A DNA stretch of 59,279 nt, taken from contig JAHITZ010000023.1 of NCBI GenBank assembly GCA_018817405.1, positions 1 through 59,279 of the forward strand, written 5' to 3'. Within the stretch, counting starts at the first letter, position 1. Every line of letters starts with the position of its first letter. Made by a program: the position numbers and the translations under genes. Below, piece by piece: positions 42,903-52,148 of the stretch. The DNA is from Nanobdellota archaeon. Its GTDB lineage: Archaea; Nanobdellota; Nanobdellia; Pacearchaeales; GW2011-AR1. Under the pieces are notes generated by a model. That model worked only from the letters and a program-made list of their open reading frames with translations. It made no database searches and was not told where the DNA came from.

Positions 42903-44438
42903 ATGGACTCAGATGAACAAGATAAAATAGATACAAGGAAAGAAAAAATAAAAAATTGGTTGAAAAACCCGTACAAGTTAGCTCTTGTAGGTATTCTTAT
43001 ATTTGCATTCGCAATAAGGTTCTATTACTTCCTCTTAACAACAACCCAGCCCCTTTGGTGGGATGAAGCGGTTTATGGAACGCTCGCTAAAAATATAATT
43101 CTGGGAAAATGGGACGGAACTCTTTTGATTCTCCATGAAACAATAATCAGGCCACCCCTTCTTCCGTTCCTGTGGTCGATATTACTTAGATTGAATATAG
43201 GAGAAGTTGGCGTTAGGTTTTTATTAGAGCTCTTGCCTTCTGTAATTTCTGTATTTTTTGTTTATCTAATTGGAAAGGAACTTTACAATAAAAAAGTTGG
43301 TTTGATATCATCGTTCTTTTTTTCAGTTTTGTGGATTCACCTCTTCTACACGGCAAGACTTTTAACAAGCGTTCCAGCAATGGCGTTTTTGTTTCCAAGC
43401 ATTTATTATTTCATAAAATCTCAAAAAACAGAATTTAACGCCAAGTATTTCGGAATTTCTATCTTTCTTTTATCACTCAGCACTTTAACAAGATACCCTA
43501 ACGGCGTTTTCTTTTTAGCGTATTTATTATTTCTTTTAATAACTTGGAAAATAGATTTATCAAAAAATAAAAAATTTTGGTTTGCTGGTATAATCGGCTT
43601 GTTGCCCCTCTTGATTTTCTTCTTTTTTAATTATTCAATCTATGGCAACATTTTTCCAGCGTTTTTAGGAAACGATTACGTTCAAAGTGGAGCAGGCTCT
43701 CCCAAAGCACCTTTTGCTTTTCATCTTTTAAATTTTATTCCAATGTACCTGAAAAAATCATTTCTTGTCTTATTTTTTATAGGGGCAGCTATATCCTTAT
43801 TTGAATTAGTCGTCGGTTATGATATCATCAGAAAAAAACAAAACTTAAAATCACATCTACTAACCCTCCTTCTGCTCATCACCATTTATTCTTTCTTTAT
43901 ATTCTATCTAAGGGTTGCAGAGGATCGTTGGCTCTTCCCATCTGCACTCCCCTTAGCAATTTTTGTAGGGTTTGGAATAGAACGTTTGTATAATTTTATA
44001 AAGAAGTATGGAAAAAATATAGCTCTGATATTGGTCTTGGCAATTCTGGCCTTTGGAGCATATCAACAAGTAACGCACGCTGACAGTTTAATAAAAAATA
44101 AAAAAGAAAGTTTTCTTCAAGTTCGCCAAGGATTCGAATGGATAAAATTTAACACCCCAGAAGACAGCATTATTTCTGGGAACTCAATACCGCCATATGC
44201 TACTTACTACGCAGAGAGATACTATGCAGAAAAAGACCTTGTAGAACCAAGAAATATAACAGAGTTAGAAAATGCAGATGTCGATTATTTTGTTCTTCAG
44301 GCATTTACACCGATAAAAAATGAAGAAGTGGCAGGATACATTCAGAATAATCCTGACAAATGGCAGCCAATAAATGCTTTTTTCTTTGACAATGAACAGA
44401 CCCAACCTGCTTTGATTATTTACAAAAATGTCCAATGA
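42903..44438 (+). CDS. GT-C (PMT_2-like) membrane glycosyltransferase
   Basis: A 511-residue polytopic protein. After a basic N-terminus and the first helix, PLWWDEAVYGTLAKNI places a D-E pair in the first outer loop, the expected GT-C catalytic site. About ten further helices and a soluble C-terminal stretch (DSIISGNSIPPYATYYAERY) follow. The family uses dolichyl-phosphate sugars outside the membrane. TTG at 42888 is an alternative start, but the TATA-like AATAAAAAC about 27 nt before the ATG at 42903 favours the latter. Confidence 0.82.
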   Translation: MDSDEQDKIDTRKEKIKNWLKNPYKLALVGILIFAFAIRFYYFLLTTTQPLWWDEAVYGTLAKNIILGKWDGTLLILHETIIRPPLLPFLWSILLRLNIGEVGVRFLLELLPSVISVFFVYLIGKELYNKKVGLISSFFFSVLWIHLFYTARLLTSVPAMAFLFPSIYYFIKSQKTEFNAKYFGISIFLLSLSTLTRYPNGVFFLAYLLFLLITWKIDLSKNKKFWFAGIIGLLPLLIFFFFNYSIYGNIFPAFLGNDYVQSGAGSPKAPFAFHLLNFIPMYLKKSFLVLFFIGAAISLFELVVGYDIIRKKQNLKSHLLTLLLLITIYSFFIFYLRVAEDRWLFPSALPLAIFVGFGIERLYNFIKKYGKNIALILVLAILAFGAYQQVTHADSLIKNKKESFLQVRQGFEWIKFNTPEDSIISGNSIPPYATYYAERYYAEKDLVEPRNITELENADVDYFVLQAFTPIKNEEVAGYIQNNPDKWQPINAFFFDNEQTQPALIIYKNVQ

Positions 44439-44501
44439 GTATTTTAAAGCCCTCATCAAAAAGTTTAAAACACATCCAATATAAAACTGGTTGATATAAA
44501 A

Positions 44502-45182
44502 ATGAAAAAACCAAATAGGACATGGGTAGTTATCCCGGCGTATAACGAAGAAAAAACACTCGGAGAAGTAATAACAAATCTGAAGAAAAATTCTCTAAAA
44601 AACATAATTGTAATAAACGATGGCTCGGAAGATAGGACCGAAGAAGTTGCTGTAAAAATGGGGGCAAAAGTCTATTCCCATCTGATTAACCGAGGACTGG
44701 GGGGTGCGCTAAATACCGGAATCTCTGCAGCATTGCTCAACGGAGCAGAAATTATCGCAACTTGCGATGCAGACGGCCAGCACAATCCAGAAGACGTCAA
44801 GAGAGCAATAGATTTTTTAGATAAAGATAATCTAGATGTAGTAATTGGCTCAAGGTTGCTAAATCCGGAGGGAATGCCTTTTCTTAGAAGGATAGGAAAC
44901 AAAGGATTTAATTTCATTACATTCTTGCTATTTGGAATATATTCCACAGACACGCAATCAGGATTAAGAGTGTTTTCAAAAAAAGCAGCAGAAAAATTAA
45001 AAATCAAGACAAGTAAAATGGAAGTTTCGTCTGAAATAATAAAAGAAATCGGCAGAAACAAATTAAACTTCAAAGAAATATCTATAAAAGCGATTTATAC
45101 AGATTATTCAATGGAAAAAGGCCAAAAGAACACAAATGCTTTTAATATATTATATAAATTATTTTTAAGGAGGGCGATGTAA
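44502..45182 (+). CDS. GT2, dolichyl-phosphate mannose synthase-like
   Basis: A 226-residue GT-A enzyme. VVIPAYNEEKTLGEVI, IIVINDGSEDRTEEVA and IIATCDADGQHNPEDV (DAD metal motif) are the classical DPM signature. There is no membrane anchor, but the adjacent DUF2304 protein supplies one. It would charge dolichyl-phosphate with a sugar for GT-C enzymes such as those at 42903 and 47458. It overlaps the next gene by one base (TAATG), and AAGGAGG near its own 3' end acts as the Shine-Dalgarno of that gene. Confidence 0.9.
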   Translation: MKKPNRTWVVIPAYNEEKTLGEVITNLKKNSLKNIIVINDGSEDRTEEVAVKMGAKVYSHLINRGLGGALNTGISAALLNGAEIIATCDADGQHNPEDVKRAIDFLDKDNLDVVIGSRLLNPEGMPFLRRIGNKGFNFITFLLFGIYSTDTQSGLRVFSKKAAEKLKIKTSKMEVSSEIIKEIGRNKLNFKEISIKAIYTDYSMEKGQKNTNAFNILYKLFLRRAM

Positions 45183-45508
45183 TGACAGTCCAATGGGTAG
45201 TTCTCGCATTTGTAGCAATAATGATAGTCAAACTTACTTTAGACCTAAGAAGAAGTAAAATATCTGAAAGCAAGTTTATCATGTGGGCAGTCATCTGGCT
45301 TGCCTTGGCTATAATTGCATTTTTTCCAGAGATAGTCTTCTTTTTAGCTGGTTTAATAGGAATTGAAAGAGCAAAAGACCTGCCTATTTATCTCTCTATA
45401 ATTCTTTTGTTCTACCTTGTTTTTAAGATAGGAATAAAAATAGAAAATATAAATCATGAGATAACAAGATTAGTAAAAAAATTGGCTTTGGAGAAACACA
45501 AAAAATGA
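45182..45508 (+). CDS. DUF2304 family membrane protein
   Basis: A 108-residue protein with three hydrophobic helices (about 1-18, 37-58, 70-88) and a basic C-terminus. It matches the DUF2304 layout: small membrane proteins that pair with DPM-like GT2 enzymes and probably tether them. It is preceded by AAGGAGG and overlaps its neighbours by 1 bp upstream and 4 bp downstream (ATGA), so a three-gene operon is clear. Confidence 0.85.
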   Translation: MTVQWVVLAFVAIMIVKLTLDLRRSKISESKFIMWAVIWLALAIIAFFPEIVFFLAGLIGIERAKDLPIYLSIILLFYLVFKIGIKIENINHEITRLVKKLALEKHKK

Positions 45509-46929
45509 AAAAAGTAATCTTGATTAATCCACCGTCGAAAACAAAAGTTATTCGGGAAGGGCGTTGCGAACAAAGAGCAGACTCTTATCAATACCTAATG
45601 GTCCCAATTTCTTTGCCCTCTGTTGCAGCAGTTCTTAGAAAAGGAGGATTCGAAGTTGAAATAATAGATTGCATAGCAGAAGAGATATCCTTAGAAGAAC
45701 TGGAATCAACACTCAAAAAAAGAAAACCTCTTTTAGCAGTGGTAAATGTAGCAACAATGTCCTTTGATACAGACAAGGAAACAGCAGAAGTTTGCAGAAA
45801 GTTAAAAATTCCCTGTGCTGCAATGGGAATGCACGTCACAACCATCCCCCAAGAAGCACTTAAAAATTCCGAGTTTGGAATGGCAATAATGGCAGAACCA
45901 GAACTGATAACATTAAATCTCTCCAAAGCAATCAGAGATAAAAAAAATCTCAAAACTGTAAAAGGCATAGCCTTCAAAAAAGGAAGCAAGATAATTAAGA
46001 ATTCTCCTGAAAAATTAATTCAAAATCTTGATGAACTACCTTTCCCAGCAAGAGATTTGTTAAACAATGAAAAATATACCGCTCCCATAACGCAAAGACC
46101 ATACACATTGATTATTACAGCAAGGGGCTGTCCTTATGGTTGTATTTTCTGCACAGCTTCAAATTACTACGGAAAAAAACCCAGAATAAGAAGCCCAGAA
46201 AATATCGTAGATGAAATAGAAGAAGTTATAACAAAATATAAAATCAGAGATATTGGGATGTGGGCAGATACATTCACATTTAGTAAGGATCAAGTAATAG
46301 GAATTTCTAAGGAAATAATAAAAAGAAGATTAAAAATTGACTGGTTTTGCAACAGCAGAGTTGATACACTAAACGAAGAAATGGTTTCCCAAATGGCAAA
46401 ATCTGGCTGTAAGGCTGTGACATTTGGTGTTGAAAGTTTAGATGAAAATATTCTCAAACAGGCAAGGAAAAATATCTCATTTAAACAGGTAAAAAATGCT
46501 ATAGGATTATGTAAAAAGTATGGAATCAAAAGCCAATTGCATTTAATATTCGGCCTTCCAGGAGAGACAAGAGAGTCAATAGAAACCACAATAAAGAGAG
46601 CAATAGCCCTAAATCCAGATTACGCACAATTCTACTGCGCTGTGCCTTTCCCAGGTACAGAATTTAGAAGATATGTTGTAGAAAAAGGATACTTACTGCA
46701 GACAAACTGGTCAGAATACGAAATAAATAACGCCCTTGTGTCATATCCGCAATTGTCAAAAGAAGAAATTCAAACTGCCAGAAAAAAAGCATACAGAAAA
46801 TTTTATTTTAGACCGACTTACATTTTAAAGAAAATGCAAGAATTTCCGTTGAGAGAATGGAAAAAAATAATCCCCCAAGCGTATCATTTTTTTAAAGGGT
46901 GGGTTTTCAGCGGAGAAATTCAAACTTAA
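45505..46929 (+). CDS. B12-binding radical SAM protein
   Basis: A 474-residue protein. The N-terminus KVILINPPSKTKVIREGRC and MVPISLPSVAAVLRKGGFEVEIIDC is a cobalamin-type domain. SAM cluster motif CPYGCIFC (Cys 209, 213, 216); DIGMWADTFTFSKDQV and FGVESLDENILKQARKN follow, with HLIFGLPGETRESIETT. It is translated from the same operon as a DPM-like GT2 and its anchor, which ties B12/radical SAM chemistry directly to glycan or polyprenol metabolism. It may methylate a sugar or the lipid carrier. Confidence 0.86.
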   Translation: MKKVILINPPSKTKVIREGRCEQRADSYQYLMVPISLPSVAAVLRKGGFEVEIIDCIAEEISLEELESTLKKRKPLLAVVNVATMSFDTDKETAEVCRKLKIPCAAMGMHVTTIPQEALKNSEFGMAIMAEPELITLNLSKAIRDKKNLKTVKGIAFKKGSKIIKNSPEKLIQNLDELPFPARDLLNNEKYTAPITQRPYTLIITARGCPYGCIFCTASNYYGKKPRIRSPENIVDEIEEVITKYKIRDIGMWADTFTFSKDQVIGISKEIIKRRLKIDWFCNSRVDTLNEEMVSQMAKSGCKAVTFGVESLDENILKQARKNISFKQVKNAIGLCKKYGIKSQLHLIFGLPGETRESIETTIKRAIALNPDYAQFYCAVPFPGTEFRRYVVEKGYLLQTNWSEYEINNALVSYPQLSKEEIQTARKKAYRKFYFRPTYILKKMQEFPLREWKKIIPQAYHFFKGWVFSGEIQT

Positions 46930-47408
46930 CATCTAGGCCATTTATACAGCAGCGAATAAATCAAGGAAAATCTATATAACGCTCTTTTTGAATGAACAAC
47001 CTCATAAACAAAATCACTAATTAAATGAAACGCAAAACCAACAAAAACAAAAAAGAAAAGTACCTGCCAATAACCCAATAGCAAAATCAAAAACAGCATC
47101 TCAAAACCATGTAAAGGAAATACTCCCAAGGTATAATTCCTTTTTTGTGTTTTAGTTAAACCATCATATTTCTTTCCATCACTCACAAACCATTTATTTG
47201 CATTTTTCAGACTGAAATCCCTCTTCCACAAAACATAACACAGATAATGGTCTACATCAATGAGGAACGAAGACAAAAAAACAATCAACACTTCAAAAAA
47301 ACTTATTGGAAATATAAGATACAAAATACCAGAAAAAATACCTCCTGCGATTATGTGGGCTAATGGGAACATCCTAAAATCAAGGATGTTTAGTTTAAAA
47401 AACTTCAT
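46926..47408 (-). CDS. YdjM/DUF457-like membrane-bound metal-dependent hydrolase
   Basis: A 160-residue membrane protein with about four helices. HIIAGGIFSG, FLIDVDHYLCY, PLHGFEM and FHLISDFVYE carry the His and DxDH residues of YdjM-like predicted metal hydrolases. The substrate is unknown; phospholipid- or polyprenyl-type substrates are thought likely for the family. Start at the ATG 47408, 25 nt from the shared TATA box; an upstream ATG at 47423 would lie inside the promoter spacing. It overlaps the convergent radical SAM gene by 4 bp. Confidence 0.72.
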   Translation of the reverse strand: MKFFKLNILDFRMFPLAHIIAGGIFSGILYLIFPISFFEVLIVFLSSFLIDVDHYLCYVLWKRDFSLKNANKWFVSDGKKYDGLTKTQKRNYTLGVFPLHGFEMLFLILLLGYWQVLFFFVFVGFAFHLISDFVYEVVHSKRALYRFSLIYSLLYKWPRC

Positions 47409-47428
47409 AGAAATGTGAAACAATCATC

Positions 47429-47437
47429 TTTATATAA
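47429..47437. promoter_or_regulatory. bidirectional TATA box
   Basis: TTTATATAA, near-palindromic, is centred at 47433: exactly 25 nt from the minus-strand ATG at 47408 and 25 nt from the plus-strand ATG at 47458. No other TATA fits either gene. It implies one TBP site serving two divergent leaderless transcripts. Confidence 0.68.
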
Positions 47438-47457
47438 CTATAAATATCCCATAAAAT

Positions 47458-48879
47458 ATGGGCTTAAATAAGAAAACAGCTATCCTCTTGATATTAATAA
47501 TTCTCACAGGATTAGTTTTAAGATTCTCTGCCATAGACAAAGAAGGTTATTGGTTAGATGAAGGATTTACTCTAATAACTGCAACAAAACCCAATCTCAT
47601 GGAAGTTACAAACTCTGTTTTGTTTTATGAAACTAGCCCGCCGCTTTACTTTTATATTTTAAACATCTGGGTTGAACTATTTGGAAATTCTCCTTACTCT
47701 ACAAGAGCTCTTTCTGCACTTTTCGGAACAATCGCAATAGTTTTCGTATTCCTAATTTCCAAAAAAATATCAGATGAAAAAATAGCCCTTTTCACAACTT
47801 TTCTTTTTTCTGTCTCAATGCTCAATCTCTGGGTTTCTCAGGAAGCAAGACCATACGCACTCTTTGTTTTGCTCTCACTTGTATCAACATTTTTTCTAGT
47901 AAATATTCTAACAGACAAAAATAACAAAACACAACATCTTTTTTATTTCTTTTCACTAATAATCTTGATTTACACGTCTTACTTCACAGTTTTTATCATA
48001 TTTTTTCATTTTATGTCTTTTCTGTTTGTCAAAAAGTATCATCTACTAAAAAAAATTTTTCTTATACAGGTTTTAGCAATCCTTACAATAACTCCTTGGC
48101 TGCTTAAGGCCTTTACAGGATATGACCTGCGACAAGGGGTTGTTTACGAAATACTTCATTATCATGCAAATCTCCCTAAGTTCATAGCACAATTTGGTCA
48201 GTTTGCCTTGGTCTCTCCACTAATCCTTCTTTCCTTTCTCACATTCTTGATTTATTTTATTAATTTAAAGAAGCCTATTAAAAAACCAAAAAACTTCTAC
48301 AACATCCTGCAAATTTTCATTCTCTTAATTTTCGTCGCTTATTTTGCCATGCTCCTTAATTTCCAGATTCCTTTCATTAGCATGTTTTTCACGTGGTCGA
48401 GATACTTTATTTTCCTCTTTCCCGCAGGGTATTTTATAATCGCACAGACTTTCTTCAAGATGAATAAAAAACCAAAAATCTATCTAGTGATTTTAATCAT
48501 TTTATTAAACTTTTTCGCGTTATACACGTATTATTCTTCCACATTAAAAGAAGAATGGATTCCAGCAATGGAGTTTCTAGAATTTACGAAAGACTCTACC
48601 AATGGAATGATATTTGTTGATGAAGGTGGAGCAAATATGTATCTTATTGATTATTATTACAACGGAAATATGGACGCCGTGGAGCTCGCATGGAGAAACA
48701 AAATGCTATCTACTGAACAAGTCCGTGACGCGCTTCAAAATAAAGAATTCGCTTGGTTGATTTTATCAAGGAATTGGAGAAGAGGAGAATATTACAAAAA
48801 GATGTTTGATACTAATTTTAATTTAGTTTCCCAAAAAGAATTTTTTGGTATAAAATTATACATCTATTCAACAAAATAA
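47458..48879 (+). CDS. GT-C (PMT_2-like) membrane glycosyltransferase
   Basis: A 473-residue polytopic protein. FSAIDKEGYWLDEGFTLITATKPNL places the acidic pair (DE) in the first outer loop as in GT39/GT83 enzymes, then TSPPLYFYILNIWVELFGNSPYSTRALSALFG, a strongly typical PMT_2 signature, and about ten more helices. It probably adds a sugar from dolichyl-phosphate to a surface glycan or protein. It is convergent with and adjacent to the methyltransferase (stop codons touch at 48879/48880). Confidence 0.86.
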   Translation: MGLNKKTAILLILIILTGLVLRFSAIDKEGYWLDEGFTLITATKPNLMEVTNSVLFYETSPPLYFYILNIWVELFGNSPYSTRALSALFGTIAIVFVFLISKKISDEKIALFTTFLFSVSMLNLWVSQEARPYALFVLLSLVSTFFLVNILTDKNNKTQHLFYFFSLIILIYTSYFTVFIIFFHFMSFLFVKKYHLLKKIFLIQVLAILTITPWLLKAFTGYDLRQGVVYEILHYHANLPKFIAQFGQFALVSPLILLSFLTFLIYFINLKKPIKKPKNFYNILQIFILLIFVAYFAMLLNFQIPFISMFFTWSRYFIFLFPAGYFIIAQTFFKMNKKPKIYLVILIILLNFFALYTYYSSTLKEEWIPAMEFLEFTKDSTNGMIFVDEGGANMYLIDYYYNGNMDAVELAWRNKMLSTEQVRDALQNKEFAWLILSRNWRRGEYYKKMFDTNFNLVSQKEFFGIKLYIYSTK

Positions 48880-49395
48880 CTATTTTATCACTTCTAAAAC
48901 AAAAAGCACCTCTGAACAAGGCAGAATCCAACAAAAGAATCTTTCATACATCTTTGGATTTATGTTGATTATCGGATTAAATACATAGTTCAACGAAGTA
49001 AAAGCAAGTCTTGTAAAATTAAGTTTTCTTTTTGCAATTATAAACCTCGGTAAATCGTAAAAGCAAGCATCTGTAAAGCAATCAAATGTGAAATAACCAA
49101 AAAAAGTTTTATGAGTCGGGTCGTTATATGTCAACCCACAAGAAAAATGAGGAACTCTAACAACAATTCGGGCACCAGGTTTGCATATTCTTTTCAATTC
49201 ACCCATTACTTTAACTAAATCATCTATATGCTCTAAAACATGAGACGTATAAACCTCGTCAAACTCATTATCCTTAAAAGGATAAGGGAATTTATTTAAA
49301 TCGTGCACGACATCCACGCCCCGAATACTTAGAAAATCCAGATTAACATATCCTTTTTTTATATCCAATCCGCACCCGAGATTTAGTTTTCTCAT
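48880..49395 (-). CDS. class I SAM-dependent methyltransferase (Methyltransf_11-like)
   Basis: A compact 171-residue enzyme. LNLGCGLDIKKGYVNLDFLS is motif I, YTSHVLEHIDDLVKVMGELKRICKPGARIVVRVPHFS motifs II and III. Short methyltransferases of this type are frequent in glycan clusters. TATA-like AAACATAAAAAG is centred 30 nt before the ATG; AAAAAG-AGGG-CTTTTT, an inverted repeat in the same gap, may end transcription of the upstream GT2. Confidence 0.84.
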   Translation of the reverse strand: MRKLNLGCGLDIKKGYVNLDFLSIRGVDVVHDLNKFPYPFKDNEFDEVYTSHVLEHIDDLVKVMGELKRICKPGARIVVRVPHFSCGLTYNDPTHKTFFGYFTFDCFTDACFYDLPRFIIAKRKLNFTRLAFTSLNYVFNPIININPKMYERFFCWILPCSEVLFVLEVIK

Positions 49396-49426
49396 GCCCT
49401 TTCCTAAAAAGAGGGCTTTTTATGTT

Positions 49427-50350
49427 TTATTGTACCACATCAGTGAGCTGAGGCAGTCGTTTTTTCTGAACTAACCCATATAAAAATCCAAGCCCATAGG
49501 CAACATGAGTATGAAAAAAGATAATTGGTAAAACAAAAAAAGCAAGAAAACTTTTGTTGTTAACTGCTTCATAAAAGGAGAAAAATAATGACAGTAAAAT
49601 GTATAAAATTAACGGAGCAATAAACATCATATGTAACGCAGACAGAAAACCAAAGAGAACGATGTATAGCACGAAAAGAGAAGGAATAAAAAAGAGGGGT
49701 TTTTTTAAAGTTGTAGCAAAATCATGCTGTTGTGGTCGAGTGTTTCCATAGTTAAAAGTTTGTTTTAGAAAACCTTTCAAGTTTTGTCTTCTTTTATTAT
49801 ACACAGCAATAGAAGGAGTTGATGCAACTCTAAACCCTTGCGATATAGCATCAGAAATAAATTTTGGATCCTCTCCAGGGTAAATTGATTCGTTAAACAA
49901 GACTTTAGAAAAAACTTTTTTTCGACAGATGAGATTCGAAGAAGTTAGTTGTGATTCATCAGCATTTAAGTCCAATTTTGAGATTTTATATCTATTTGCT
50001 ATGGTTGCCCCACCAAATAATGAGCTCATTACATATCCGCTTGTTTTTGCAAAAAAGGAATCTTTTTCATGGTTTAACTGTGGACCTCCAACAATATCTA
50101 TCTCTTGGTGTTCTTTAAAAAATTTGAGAACATTTTTTGACCAATCATCAGATAGAATTGTGTGACCGTTTATGAATGCAACAAATTCTGTCTTCGCTTT
50201 TTTAACACCCTTGTTTCTATTTTGGGGGGGGTTTCTTCCTATTTCAAGGAACAAATTCACTGAAGGTTTCTGTTTTTTTACAGATTCAAGAGCAGTATAT
50301 TCACGATGTTCCCCAAGCGGAACCACAACAGTTATCTTTTTAGTTTTCAT
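49427..50350 (-). CDS. glycosyltransferase family 2 with C-terminal membrane helices
   Basis: A 307-residue protein. The GT-A half contains ITVVVPLGEHREYTALESVKKQ, NRNKGVKKAKTEFVAFINGHT (the usual DxD is replaced by NGH) and NESIYPGEDPKFISDAISQGF (acidic catalytic ED). Two or three hydrophobic segments follow from about 220. The altered DxD makes activity less certain. It overlaps the ALG5-like gene by 4 bp, so the two GT2 enzymes form an operon. Confidence 0.78.
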   Translation of the reverse strand: MKTKKITVVVPLGEHREYTALESVKKQKPSVNLFLEIGRNPPQNRNKGVKKAKTEFVAFINGHTILSDDWSKNVLKFFKEHQEIDIVGGPQLNHEKDSFFAKTSGYVMSSLFGGATIANRYKISKLDLNADESQLTSSNLICRKKVFSKVLFNESIYPGEDPKFISDAISQGFRVASTPSIAVYNKRRQNLKGFLKQTFNYGNTRPQQHDFATTLKKPLFFIPSLFVLYIVLFGFLSALHMMFIAPLILYILLSLFFSFYEAVNNKSFLAFFVLPIIFFHTHVAYGLGFLYGLVQKKRLPQLTDVVQ

Positions 50351-51129
50351 TTTCTGTTTTTTATTGAGATTAGTAGTTTATCGTAAATCCTTATAAATAT
50401 TTTTGCAGGGGAGTTTAACATTCTTAATCTAATTATACCAAGAGCCATCCAAGGTCCAGCAGATGCAAAGTTTATTGTGGAATATTCTTTATCAGACCAT
50501 CTCGTAGGTATTTCTCGAACATTAAAACCCGCCTTTTTAGCACTGTAAATAAGGTCAACGTCAAAAGCCCATCGCGACATTGTTACTTTAGGGAGGAATC
50601 TCTCTATTGCCTGTCTTCTAAATAACTTTGCGCCGCACTGTGTATCCCTGTAAGGCAAAAACAATGCACTCCTAATTAAGATATTAAATATTCTAGATAC
50701 AATTATTCTTTGCCAGGTTTGTTTTGGATGAACCTGTGCGCCAGGAACATATCTGCTGGCAATTACTCCACCAGCATTGCCAATTTTCCTAACAAGATCA
50801 TGGAAGTCTTCAGGCAACGTAGCCAAATCAGCGTCAACAAAACCAATTAAATCATTTTCTCTTTTTAACGCGTCCTTAAACCCTTCTATCGTAGCAAACC
50901 CCTTTCCATCAGGGACAAGGTTCAAATAGAGGATACATTTATTGTTCTCCATGTGTTGTTTAACTATTTCTTCAGTTCTATCAGTGGTGTTATTAATAAC
51001 AACCAAAATCTCATAATCTAATTCTCCATTCTCCCTCAAGCTCTCAAAATACGACGAATATGCTTCCAAGGTTCTGCCAATTCGCCTCTCTTCATTATAC
51101 GCCGGCATCACAATAGATAGTTTGACCAT
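50347..51129 (-). CDS. GT2, dolichyl-phosphate glucosyltransferase (ALG5)-like
   Basis: A 260-residue GT-A enzyme. LSIVMPAYNEERRIGRTLEAY, GFATIEGFKDALKRENDLIGFVDADLATLPEDF (DAD motif), VIASRYVPGAQVHPKQTWQRIIVSRIFNILIR and YRDTQCGAKLFRRQAIERFLPKV are the ALG5/DPG synthase signature. It would make a polyprenyl-phosphate hexose for GT-C enzymes. TATA ATATTTAAAATG is 27 nt before the ATG. The 237-bp gap to 51367 contains only a 32-bp repeat shared with the aglB promoter. Confidence 0.88.
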   Translation of the reverse strand: MVKLSIVMPAYNEERRIGRTLEAYSSYFESLRENGELDYEILVVINNTTDRTEEIVKQHMENNKCILYLNLVPDGKGFATIEGFKDALKRENDLIGFVDADLATLPEDFHDLVRKIGNAGGVIASRYVPGAQVHPKQTWQRIIVSRIFNILIRSALFLPYRDTQCGAKLFRRQAIERFLPKVTMSRWAFDVDLIYSAKKAGFNVREIPTRWSDKEYSTINFASAGPWMALGIIRLRMLNSPAKIFIRIYDKLLISIKNRK

Positions 51130-51245
51130 AACAATTTATCATAACGCAGGCATTTTAAATATAATTGTAGTCAACGACATAAAACCAGCTAAATAATTAA
51201 ATCTCTTTTTTGTTACATTCTCTCTTACATCTTTTCTATCTTTAA

Positions 51246-52135
51246 GAAGATAAAAACAGCATTATGTAAACCTTTCATTCAGAAAATTTTTGTCAAAGAG
51301 CAAACCAAAGCCCGGTTTAAGTAATTTTAATAATCCACCCAGGATCCTTTTTCATTTCTGTTTCTTTCAATATTTTTTCCTTTTCTCTCTCGCTTTTCTT
51401 ACACCATGTCTGATTAATTCATACGTCCCAAAAAGAGCATTTGACCCAGCTATCATGCAAACAGCTCCAGCACCATATATTGACCAATGGTTCATTAATA
51501 GCGCTGTTGATACTACGCTTACTATACAACCAGATATACAAAAAGATGTAGCAGAGTATGTATCATCTGCAAGCTCACCTTCAGCATGATCATAACCTGT
51601 TCCAGACTCATAGCCTTTTCTTATTATAGTGGGTATTGCAAGCAAAGTCCCGGGATAAACACAAGGGGCATAATAAAAAACCTTTGTCATTCCTTTTCCA
51701 ATCCTCTTTAAGGTTGTCCCAACCTCTCTAGCAACATCCCCTATTCTAACTTCCACCTTATCAGCCTTCTGCTCAAGCCCAGCCACCTTTCCTTTATCCT
51801 CGAAAAACCCATCCAACACTACTTCAGACACTCCAACTTTTCTCAAATCTTTATAACTATTCCCCGCTTTTACGGCTTCTTCCAAAAATCTATTCATTCT
51901 CTCTTTGCGTTCTCCTCTTCTCCTCTGCAGAATTCTTTCCCAAGCCTCATCAGAAATATGTTCATACGCCAGTGATTGCCCTTGCAAATCTCCAGAACCA
52001 TCTTCAACATAAGCTTGGTCTCCTAAATGTTCTGTTTTATCTACATCATCAGATGCCGCTGTTTCTAGAGGTCTTTCTCTAACCAACAATCCTAAATCCA
52101 TAAAAAATAGCCACTTCAAGGGTATAAAAATCTTT
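51246..52135 (-). repeat. duplicated segment, copy A (intact gene)
   Basis: This copy spans the intact gene at 51367-52101 and flanks. The left flank 51246-51277 matches 57141-57172 at 30 of 32 bases. The right part, from about 51893 to 52135 including the promoter, is nearly identical to about 57641-57886. The middle has diverged further. Copy B lies immediately upstream of aglB. Confidence 0.8.
51367..52101 (-). CDS. two-helix membrane protein of unknown function (paralogue of the 57181-57849 pseudogene)
   Basis: A 244-residue protein. Residues 1-115 are polar and charged, with RILQRRRGERKERMNRFLEEAV likely helical or coiled. Then come hydrophobic stretches VFYYAPCVYPGTLLAIPTII and CISGCIVSVVSTALLMNHW plus AGAVCMIAGSNALFGTY, ending in a basic tail RKAREKRKKY. 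I do not recognise the family. The ATG at 52101 is chosen: TTTTTATACCC is centred about 25 nt upstream, while the ATG at 52119 lies inside the promoter spacing. The Cys and Gly rich helices recall small-residue pore or packing motifs. Confidence 0.6.
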   Translation of the reverse strand: MDLGLLVRERPLETAASDDVDKTEHLGDQAYVEDGSGDLQGQSLAYEHISDEAWERILQRRRGERKERMNRFLEEAVKAGNSYKDLRKVGVSEVVLDGFFEDKGKVAGLEQKADKVEVRIGDVAREVGTTLKRIGKGMTKVFYYAPCVYPGTLLAIPTIIRKGYESGTGYDHAEGELADDTYSATSFCISGCIVSVVSTALLMNHWSIYGAGAVCMIAGSNALFGTYELIRHGVRKAREKRKKY

Positions 52136-52148
52136 CCATAAAACTACA

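Noticed and set aside
51290-51589. Plus-strand frame overlapping the unknown membrane-protein gene
   Set aside because: Antisense shadow of the intact minus-strand gene, without its own promoter.
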